A DNA stretch of 34,541 bases, taken from WJLY01 sp964562405 (lineage in GTDB: Bacteria > Joyebacterota > Joyebacteria > Joyebacterales > Joyebacteraceae). Location: contig CAZLTC010000026.1 of the NCBI GenBank assembly GCA_964562405.1, positions 1 to 34,541 on the forward strand. Reading direction: 5' to 3'. The notes under the pieces are model-generated. The model ran no database searches and was not told the origin of the DNA. It saw only the letters and a program-made list of their open reading frames with translations. Shown here in pieces: positions 17,039-24,007 of the stretch. Made by a program: the position numbers and the translations under genes. Each line of letters begins with the position of its first letter. The stretch's first letter is position 1.

Positions 17039-17892
17039 TCGTCCTAGGGCGCGCCGCGATGGTCGCTTCGTTCATCGCCCTCGCTCTGGTCGCAGCAGTG
17101 CCCGGATCCGCTCGGGCCTCCGTCGCCGCCCCGCGGCCCGACCTCGTCGGCGCTCGGGCGGCCATGCGCGTGGAGGGGCTCTCCCTCGACAGTTCGGATG
17201 GGTTGCTCGAGAGCGCGGCTCCGTCAGGACGGGAGGTCGCGTCAGGCGCGTCGTCGTCCCGTCCGACGCGAAAGAACCCGATGCTCGCAATGCTCATGTC
17301 GTTCGCGGTTCCCGGTCTTGGTGAACTCTATACCGGGAACACCGTACGTGCCCGCGGCTTCCTGTCTGCCGAGGCCGGCATATGGGTCGGCTACGCGGCG
17401 TTCAAGGTCCAGGAGGGTCTCAGGACCGACGACTACGAGGAGTTCGCGAGGGTATTCGCGGGGGTCCCGGAAGGGTCGTCAGGCGAGTACTACCAGGACG
17501 TGGCCGACTACATACGCAACGAGGGTGCCGACAGCTACAATGAGGCCATAAGGGCGGAAGCGCGCAGCCTCTATCCGGACGACCTCGATGCGCAGCGGGA
17601 CTACCTCGCGGCGAACGGCTACTTCGGTTCCTCCGAGTGGGAATGGGCGAGCACTCAGAGGTTCGAGCACTATCGGGAGCTGCGACACGGCGCGGCGATC
17701 TCGCGCAAGAATGCCTTCTACATGACGGGCCTCGCCATCCTCAACCGGGCGCTCTCGGCCGTCGACAGCGTCTGGATGGCGCGGCGGCACAACATGGGGA
17801 TCGACGGGGAGCCGTCGGCCCGCCTCTACATGTCCCCCGAGATGTCCGGGAGTGAAGTGGGAAGTCGGCTCGCCCTGGAGTTCTCCTTCTGA
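17014..17892 (+). CDS. DUF5683-like exported protein, copy 2
   Basis: 292 residues from TTG 17014, overlapping the previous gene by 25 bases, with GGAGAAGGG upstream as a ribosome site. The N-terminus 'RAAMVASFIALALVAAVPGSARAS' is a signal peptide. The family block 'LMSFAVPGLGELYTGNTVRARGFLSAEAGIWVGYAAFK' (about 94-131) aligns with copy 1 ('VPGxGxL', 'RG', 'AE...W.G..A'), and 'LNRALSAVDSVWMARR' matches its C-terminal helix. It lacks the cysteine cluster of copy 1 and the middle region has diverged. The chain ends 'SRLALEFSF', an aromatic end. The tandem, overlapping arrangement suggests duplication followed by joint translation. The function is unknown. Confidence 0.7.
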   Translation: MRTRSQILIVLGRAAMVASFIALALVAAVPGSARASVAAPRPDLVGARAAMRVEGLSLDSSDGLLESAAPSGREVASGASSSRPTRKNPMLAMLMSFAVPGLGELYTGNTVRARGFLSAEAGIWVGYAAFKVQEGLRTDDYEEFARVFAGVPEGSSGEYYQDVADYIRNEGADSYNEAIRAEARSLYPDDLDAQRDYLAANGYFGSSEWEWASTQRFEHYRELRHGAAISRKNAFYMTGLAILNRALSAVDSVWMARRHNMGIDGEPSARLYMSPEMSGSEVGSRLALEFSF

Positions 17893-17929
17893 CGGCACCA
17901 AAGACCGCCCCTGACCGTTTTCATCTAAC

Positions 17930-17933
17930 GGAG
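17930..17933 (+). promoter_or_regulatory. Ribosome binding site deciding the NHL gene start
   Basis: GGAG touches an in-frame ATG at 17934, too close to serve it, but lies nine bases before ATG 17943. This favours 17943 as the true start of the propeller gene. Confidence 0.5.
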
Positions 17934-17942
17934 ATGCGCGCC

Positions 17943-18905
17943 ATGAGACGAGGCTGCTCCCCGCGCGCGGGTCGCGTGCGGGGCTCACTTGTCGTCGTCG
18001 CCTGCTTGCTCGCGGCTTGGGCTCCGGAAGCTCGGTCCGCGCCTCCGCCCGCGACCGCGAGAACCTGCGTGACCGCGCTCAGGCCCGCGGGCGTCATCGA
18101 GACACCCGAGTCGTGGGGGTTGCGAGGCCCGTCCGCCCTGGCTCTCGACCACCGCGGCGACATCCTCATCAGCGACACCGGCAACCACCGCGTGGTGGGC
18201 ATGACGCGCGTCGGGGACGAGGTCCTCGACTTCGGGGGCTACGGTTGGGACGAAGGCCAGTTCGATGGCCCCACCGACCTGGCGGTCTACCAGGGCTTCT
18301 TCACGTACGTGCTCGACGAGGGCAACCGCCGGGTCGAGCGCTTCGATCCCGACGGCGACTACGTGGACACGGTGGTCTACGAGGGCGACGCGGGAAGCCC
18401 CGTGGCCATCGCCGTCGGCCGTTCAGGCGAGCTCTACATCCTGGATGACGATTCACAGACGATCCTCGTGAGATCGCAGTTCAACGAGGACGTCGCTCCT
18501 GTGGGGCAGTTCGGAACGGGCCGGGGAGGTCTCGTGCGGCCGGTCGCCGTGGCCATCGGACCACGGGGCGAGATCGGCGTTGCCGACCCGGGCCGGGGAG
18601 CGATCGTGGTCTTCGATGAGTTCGGCACGCAGCTGTACGAGCTCTCCACCCCGGACACCCTGTCTCCTGCCGACCTCGTCTTCGACGGAGCCGGCTGTGT
18701 TCTCGCCGTGGAGCCGGGCCGGCGCCGCGTCGTGGCGTTCCCGCCGGGCGGCGGACCGCCAACGGCTTCGTTGACCCTGGACGAGCGGTCCGTACCGGTC
18801 TCCCTCACGATCAATGACACGGGCTCGCTCTACGTCCTGGACTCGGCCACCGGACGCGTGCTCGTGGTCGAGACGACACATGCGGAATGCGGCGCGCGAC
18901 GGTAG
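17943..18905 (+). CDS. Exported NHL-type beta-propeller protein
   Basis: 320 residues from ATG 17943; the ATG at 17934 is rejected because GGAG abuts it. A signal peptide is seen ('GSLVVVACLLAAWAPEARSA'). From about residue 55 there are recurring NHL-like units: 'GPSALALDHRGDILISDTGNHRVV', 'GPTDLAVYQGFFTYVLDEGNRRVERF', 'SPVAIAVGRSGELYILDDDSQTI', 'RPVAVAIGPRGEIGVADPGRGAIVVF', 'PADLVFDGAGCVLAVEPGRRRVVAF' and 'VSLTINDTGSLYVLDSATGRVLVV', so about six blades. Such propellers are usually protein-binding scaffolds; no active site is evident. The gene lies 50 bases after the DUF5683 pair and seven before the large barrel gene, so a role with those envelope proteins is likely but unproven. Confidence 0.78.
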   Translation: MRRGCSPRAGRVRGSLVVVACLLAAWAPEARSAPPPATARTCVTALRPAGVIETPESWGLRGPSALALDHRGDILISDTGNHRVVGMTRVGDEVLDFGGYGWDEGQFDGPTDLAVYQGFFTYVLDEGNRRVERFDPDGDYVDTVVYEGDAGSPVAIAVGRSGELYILDDDSQTILVRSQFNEDVAPVGQFGTGRGGLVRPVAVAIGPRGEIGVADPGRGAIVVFDEFGTQLYELSTPDTLSPADLVFDGAGCVLAVEPGRRRVVAFPPGGGPPTASLTLDERSVPVSLTINDTGSLYVLDSATGRVLVVETTHAECGARR

Positions 18906-18912
18906 TCCTTCG

Positions 18913-21900
18913 ATGAGACGCACGCGTCTCGTTGCCGCGGCGCTCGTCGCCGCGGCCATGCTGACCGTGGCCCCGGAAGCGGCGTCAGGCGCTGGCGGGA
19001 CCGTGGTCCGCGAGAGCGGCGTTCGAACGCTCTCGCTGACGGGCGCGGAGGCCATGGCGGGAGTCGAGCTGCCCGATCGCCTCATCGTGGCGGGCACCGA
19101 TAGTGTTTCGGTGGACGGCGTGCCCATCGCGCGGGGCGCCTGCTACGCCCTCGATGTCGAAACGCGCCGCGTCTCCCTTCTCTGTGACTTCCCCGACACC
19201 GCAAACGTCGCCATCTCGTACCTCTACCTGCCCTTCGAGCTGGAGGAGCCGTACCGCCACGCCGTGCTCGAGTCGCTGGCCGCTCTTCCTCCGTGGCTGT
19301 CCGGCGAGGCCCAGCTCGTGCCGGCTGAGCCCGAGGCGGCTCCGGCGGTGCCCTCGGGGCTCAACGTGAGCGGCGCCAAGACGTTTGGGATCAAGATGGG
19401 CACCGACCGAGACCCCAGCCTCGAGCAGTCGCTCCGCCTCAACATGAGCGGCAGAATAACACGCGACGTCTCCGTCAACGCGTATCTGTCGGACCAGAAC
19501 ACGCCCCTGGTTCCGGAAGGGGACACCGAGGAACTGCGGGCGCTCGACCGCGTGCTCATCGACATCGAGGGAGAGAACGTCGGGGCGACCATGGGGGACG
19601 TCGAGCTGGACATCCATGGCGGGAGCCTCTTCAACGTCACAAGAGAACTCAAGGGAGCGACCGGAAGCGCCCGCATCGGTAGGGCGAACATCACGCTGGC
19701 CGGCGCGTCGGCCGACGGTGAGTTCCGGAGCCTCACGTTCCGGGGAGTTGACGGGAAGCAGGGGCCGTACCTCCTGACCGGAGGGGGCGGCGAGGCGGGC
19801 GTGTCGGTGGTAGCGGGCTCGGAACGCGTGTGGTTGGACGGCGTGCTCATGAAGCGCGGGACCGACAACGACTACGTCATCGACTATGTCTCGGGCGAGA
19901 TCGAGTTCACCGAGAACAGGCACCTGAGCTCGGACAACGAGGTGACGGTCGACTACGAATACTCGCTGTCGGACTTCGAGAGGGACATATACGGAGGCAG
20001 GGGTCAGGTGGAGCTGTCAGAGGGGGCGTCGGTCGGGATCTCCTTCTTCCGGGAGGTCGACGACGAGGGCTCCCCGATATCGACCGTTCTCACTGACGAG
20101 CAGATAGCCGTTCTCGAGAACGCTGGAGACGACCCCTCGCTGGCCCACGACGCGGGCGTCGATTCGGTAGGGGTCGGTGGCGACTACGACCTCGTGTCAG
20201 AGGGAGTGTTCGAGTACGCGGGCGCGGACTCGGGGGTGTACGACCTTCACTTCGAGCCGGAGGTCGGAGGAGCTTACGACTACGACTTCGAGGGCGATAG
20301 ATATGTCTACGTCGGCGAGGGAGAAGGCGACTACCGGCTTGGGCGCAGGCTCCCGGTTCCGACCGACAGAGGGCTGGCCGCGGTGGACGCGCAGTTCGAG
20401 CTGCCTGCCGACGGGTCCGTCGACCTGGAGACGGCAGTGTCGGCGTTCGACAGGAACACGTTCTCCGACATCGGTGACAAAGACAATCTGGGGAACGCAC
20501 AGGTCCTCTCGGCGACGCTGCCGCGGCTCCGGTTCGGCGCGTCCGGTGACGGCACCGTGGGGCTGAGCCTGGCTGCCAGGCGCGTCGGGGGGAACTTCGA
20601 GGGGGTTGGCAGGTACAGGGACGTTCGCTATGTGGAGAAGTGGGAGCTGGAGGGGCTGGACCTGCCGGCCCAGGAACTCATGCTCGAGGGCGGCGGGACC
20701 GTTGAGTTGTCGGGTCGCGGACGGCTCTCGGCCTCGTACTCGTATCTCGAGCGCGGCGACGCCGTCAATTCCCGGAAGACGGAGTTCTCGCTCGATGCGC
20801 GCCCCGGGATCGGCTTCCGTGTGAACGCGGACGGGCGTTTGGTCGACCTCGAGTCCTACGACGGGAACCGGGACCGCGCGCTCCTGAGGGGGAGCGTCGA
20901 GAAGGAGATTGGTTCGTTCACGCCGGGGGTCTCCTACCGGCACGATTCGAGGAGCGTTCCCGGCGAGACGGGCGAGCGCTACGACGAATACGCCGGATCG
21001 CTGTCGGGAAAGGACGGCCGCGGCTCCCGGTTCAGCGCGAGATATGCCTACCGCGCGACTGAGCGGATGGACGGGGAAGGCTGGAGCAGGGCCTCGACGA
21101 CGCGGACCCAGGAGTACGCGCTCACCCTAAGGCGGAGCGAGCTTCTCTCGGTGGAGGCTGCCGCCACCCGGCGGACGACCGAGTTCGAGCCCGGTCTGGA
21201 GGAGCCGGGGACCAGATACGACCTGGCCTCGATTCGTGCCACGCATCGCTCGATGGACGGGGCGCTCCAGGGTGAGCTTCGGTACGCCGTGACTTCCACG
21301 GAGGTCGAGGAGAAGAAGAAGGTCGTGATCCTCAAGGACGGCGTCGAGACGACGCGCGTTATGTCTACTGGCCGCTTCTACCCGGTCACCGACCTCACGG
21401 CCGGCACCGGGTGGAAGCTCAGGTTCCGTCCCCGAGGCGGCCGGGCGATGCCCGACCCGTCGTCCTTGAGGAGGTTTCTCTCCACAGTCTCGCTTGAGAC
21501 CGACCTCAAGCTGAGCGAGGTCACGACGACCAGTGAGAGGTGGCGGCTCTATGCGCTCGACCCGGCGGTCATCAGGGGTGAGGACACCGTGAAGGGCGAG
21601 CTCAGCGGCCGGCACGTCGCGAGGTACACGGCGGCCGACGGGACGAGGTCACTGAGGCTGGCCTTCACGACGCGCGACGTCCTGGACAGGAGCTACGAGA
21701 ACGCCACCGAACGCAGAGAGGAGCGGACGGGCACGGTGGACCTGAAGCTCTCGCCCTCGGGCGGGGTCACCTACCGAATCGAGGGCGACCTGAGCCGCCG
21801 GGAGCAGCACTCGGAGGGCACCGGCTACAGCTACGAGATCGATGAGAGGACCGGTCTTCTCGAGCTGACGTCCAGGAGGCTGGGCGACCTCGAGATCAAG

Positions 21901-22227
21901 GTCACGGCCAGTGCCACCGGGACCGACGAGCGCATGGACGCGATATCGATCTTCCAGATGACGGTCACGCCCGCGCTGACCTACCGGCTTCGCGGGAAGG
22001 GGACCATCACGGCGTCGCTCTCGCGCATCGATCTGAGCTCCGACGTCGACAGCTTTCCGGTCTACCTCGTCGGCGCTCGCAGGCCAGGCGTCACCTCGGA
22101 GTGGAGGATCTTCGGCGACTACCGTCTGAACCGCTTCCTGACAGCGTCGCTCTCGTATCTCGGTGAGAGGCGACCCGGAAGCGACACGAGACACACCGTG
22201 GACGCGAGGATGAATGCTTACTTCTAG
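18913..22227 (+). CDS. Large predicted outer-membrane beta-barrel protein of unknown function
   Basis: 1104 residues from ATG 18913; a longer in-frame extension into the NHL gene is not credible, as the signal peptide ('RLVAAALVAAAMLTVAPEAASGA') starts here. The N-terminal part has a 'RRVSLLCDFPDTANVAISYLYL' module. A second module, about residues 280-355, reads 'GPYLLTGGGGEAGVSVV', 'GSERVWLDG', 'DYVIDYVSGEIEFTENRHL' and 'VTVDYEYS'. The C-terminal half is long alternating strands rich in Arg/Glu/Thr, ending 'TVDARMNAYF' with the barrel-type terminal Phe. I recall similar 'DY..DY..G.i.f' motifs in the SprA/Sov T9SS translocon, but this protein is under half that size, so the resemblance is only a lead. 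It overlaps the Omp85 gene by 14 bases. Confidence 0.7.
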   Translation: MRRTRLVAAALVAAAMLTVAPEAASGAGGTVVRESGVRTLSLTGAEAMAGVELPDRLIVAGTDSVSVDGVPIARGACYALDVETRRVSLLCDFPDTANVAISYLYLPFELEEPYRHAVLESLAALPPWLSGEAQLVPAEPEAAPAVPSGLNVSGAKTFGIKMGTDRDPSLEQSLRLNMSGRITRDVSVNAYLSDQNTPLVPEGDTEELRALDRVLIDIEGENVGATMGDVELDIHGGSLFNVTRELKGATGSARIGRANITLAGASADGEFRSLTFRGVDGKQGPYLLTGGGGEAGVSVVAGSERVWLDGVLMKRGTDNDYVIDYVSGEIEFTENRHLSSDNEVTVDYEYSLSDFERDIYGGRGQVELSEGASVGISFFREVDDEGSPISTVLTDEQIAVLENAGDDPSLAHDAGVDSVGVGGDYDLVSEGVFEYAGADSGVYDLHFEPEVGGAYDYDFEGDRYVYVGEGEGDYRLGRRLPVPTDRGLAAVDAQFELPADGSVDLETAVSAFDRNTFSDIGDKDNLGNAQVLSATLPRLRFGASGDGTVGLSLAARRVGGNFEGVGRYRDVRYVEKWELEGLDLPAQELMLEGGGTVELSGRGRLSASYSYLERGDAVNSRKTEFSLDARPGIGFRVNADGRLVDLESYDGNRDRALLRGSVEKEIGSFTPGVSYRHDSRSVPGETGERYDEYAGSLSGKDGRGSRFSARYAYRATERMDGEGWSRASTTRTQEYALTLRRSELLSVEAAATRRTTEFEPGLEEPGTRYDLASIRATHRSMDGALQGELRYAVTSTEVEEKKKVVILKDGVETTRVMSTGRFYPVTDLTAGTGWKLRFRPRGGRAMPDPSSLRRFLSTVSLETDLKLSEVTTTSERWRLYALDPAVIRGEDTVKGELSGRHVARYTAADGTRSLRLAFTTRDVLDRSYENATERREERTGTVDLKLSPSGGVTYRIEGDLSRREQHSEGTGYSYEIDERTGLLELTSRRLGDLEIKVTASATGTDERMDAISIFQMTVTPALTYRLRGKGTITASLSRIDLSSDVDSFPVYLVGARRPGVTSEWRIFGDYRLNRFLTASLSYLGERRPGSDTRHTVDARMNAYF

Positions 22228-23950
22228 TCGAGCATGCGGGCGCTCGCGCCGGCGGAGGGGGGCGCGGAGCGGAGTACTGGCGGCGGTTCTCGCATTCCAG
22301 CTCGTCGCATCGGCTTCGGCCGTCCGCGCCGAGGCCGCGCGCGTCGTCGAGTTCAGCGTCGAGGGGCACGAGCCCCCCTGTCGTCGCTTGGTCTTTTCTA
22401 TCGGCGCGCCCGCGGGCGTTTTCGACACCGTGTTGTGGGCGGGGGGTGCCGGGGCCGACGCCCTGCTCGCGCGCCTGGCGCAGGAGGGACACCCGTTCGC
22501 ACGCGCTGAGATCGACTGGACGGACGTCGAAGATGGTCTGGACGTGAGCGTCATCATGGATGAGGGCCCGCGGGCCGGTCTCTCGTCACTCAGTCTGGAG
22601 GGCGGGGGTGGGGCGGAGTCTTCCGGCGGCGGCCTCCGTCCCGGGACCGCGCTCAATACCGATGTCATCAAGCGTGAAGCGGACGCGATCCTGTCTGACC
22701 TCGAGAACTCAGGCCGTCCCTTCGCGTCAGTTCGTGTGGCCGGCGTCAGCATGTCCGACGGCGGGCTGTCGCTCAGGCTCTCCGTCGACGAGGGTCCGGA
22801 GACACGTTTCGCGAGGCTGGCGGTGTCGGGCAACAAGGTGACAAGGCCGCGAGTCATAGAACGCGAGGCGGGCATTGTCCCTGGCGAGCCGTACAGCGCA
22901 ACCAGGGTCTCGGACGTCCGTCCGAGGCTCGAGAGGCTCGGGTTCTTCGCGAGAGTGTCCGAGCCGGTCGTCTCGGTCGACCCGCTAACAGGGCTCGCGA
23001 CCGTGGGTGTGGAGGTCGAGGAGGGGCGGACGAGCCGCGTGCTCGGCGTGATGGGATACGCGCCCGGAGCAAACGGAGAGGAGGGCCTCTTCACCGGGAC
23101 GCTCGACGTCGGACTGGGCAACATTGCTGGGACCGGCCGGGAGGCCGCCGCACAGTGGCAGCGGATACGCCGCGGATACACGAAGATCGCCTTCTCCTAC
23201 AACGAGCCGTGGCTGCTGGGAGCGCCCGTGGACGTGGGTGTCGAGGGCGAGCAGACGGTCAACGACACGATCTACACGACGACCGAGGGCGACCTGCTCG
23301 TCACGGCCAGGGTCGGCGACAGGACCAGGGTCACGTGGGCCGTGGGCGCCGAGCGCTACGTCCCGGGTGCGGCGGCGGAGTTCACGACAACGAGCTACCG
23401 GGCGGGAATGTCGGGCGAGTACGACGGGACGGACGCGCCCGCGAACCCGACCCGCGGGACCACGCTGCGCGGGTCGGCCACGTACTCGGCGAAGAAGGGC
23501 GGTGGGGATGAGAAGCACCGATCGGGCACGTTCGAGGTGGAGGCCTGGCGGTTCCTCACGACACTGCCGCGTCAGGTCCTGGCGCTCAGGGCGAAGGCGG
23601 CCGCGATAGTCAGCACGGAGGAGGACGTGCCGTTCCACGAGCTGATCCCTCTGGGAGGCGCGTCCAGTCTGCGCGGCTATCGCGAGGAGCAGTTCCGCGG
23701 GACGAGGGCCGGCCTCGCGTCAGTCGAGTACAGGTTCCTGCTCTCTCGCCGCTCGCGAGCTATCGCCTTCATGGACGTCGGGTACTACTACCGCGGCGGC
23801 CCTAATTTCGCGAAGGACACCAAGTTAGGATACGGAATCGGGTTGCGGGGCGAGACCCGCTTGGGTATAATCGCCCTGGACTACGGCCTGGGAGAGGGAG
23901 ACGGTCTCCTCGACGGGAAGCTTCACGTCGGCCTCATCCGCGAGTTCTAG
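22214..23950 (+). CDS. Omp85-superfamily outer-membrane assembly protein, TamA-sized
   Basis: 578 residues, close to E. coli TamA and much shorter than BamA. An Arg-rich signal peptide (about 1-39) is followed by roughly three POTRA-like repeats to about 265 ('GHPFARAEIDWTDVEDGLDVSVIMDEG', 'GRPFASVRVAGVSMSDGGLSLRLSVDEG', 'KVTRPRVIEREAGIVPGEPYS'), then a barrel. The family's conserved loop-6 motif is L486-R487-G488-Y489 in 'GASSLRGYREEQFRGTRAG', and the chain ends 'LIREF'. These proteins insert barrels into the outer membrane. The start at 22214 has GAGG four bases upstream and overlaps the preceding barrel gene by 14 bases, so the two are probably made together; the upstream barrel is a reasonable client or partner. 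TamB was not seen. Confidence 0.9.
   Translation: MLTSSRACGRSRRRRGARSGVLAAVLAFQLVASASAVRAEAARVVEFSVEGHEPPCRRLVFSIGAPAGVFDTVLWAGGAGADALLARLAQEGHPFARAEIDWTDVEDGLDVSVIMDEGPRAGLSSLSLEGGGGAESSGGGLRPGTALNTDVIKREADAILSDLENSGRPFASVRVAGVSMSDGGLSLRLSVDEGPETRFARLAVSGNKVTRPRVIEREAGIVPGEPYSATRVSDVRPRLERLGFFARVSEPVVSVDPLTGLATVGVEVEEGRTSRVLGVMGYAPGANGEEGLFTGTLDVGLGNIAGTGREAAAQWQRIRRGYTKIAFSYNEPWLLGAPVDVGVEGEQTVNDTIYTTTEGDLLVTARVGDRTRVTWAVGAERYVPGAAAEFTTTSYRAGMSGEYDGTDAPANPTRGTTLRGSATYSAKKGGGDEKHRSGTFEVEAWRFLTTLPRQVLALRAKAAAIVSTEEDVPFHELIPLGGASSLRGYREEQFRGTRAGLASVEYRFLLSRRSRAIAFMDVGYYYRGGPNFAKDTKLGYGIGLRGETRLGIIALDYGLGEGDGLLDGKLHVGLIREF
23843..23871 (+). promoter_or_regulatory. Possible promoter inside the Omp85 gene, serving ligA
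   Basis: TATAAT at 23866-23871, a perfect -10 box and rare in this GC-rich DNA, follows TTGCGG at 23843-23848 with a 17-base spacer. The -35 matches at three of six. It lies in the last 110 bases of the Omp85 gene, about 135 bases before ligA, at the junction between envelope genes and DNA-repair genes. Confidence 0.45.
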
Positions 23951-24007
23951 CGCATCCCCACCAATCGACCCAAGCGCCGACCGACCCCGGGAGGGGGACG
24001 GGGACAG

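Noticed and set aside
18814..18912. N-terminal extension of the large barrel gene into the NHL gene
   Set aside because: The signal peptide begins at ATG 18913, and the extension is Arg/Ser-rich shadow sequence.
23980..24007. GC-rich hairpin before ligA (CCCC/GGGG) as a terminator
   Set aside because: The stem is only four to five pairs and there is no T tract; the purine-rich part is better explained as the ligA ribosome site.
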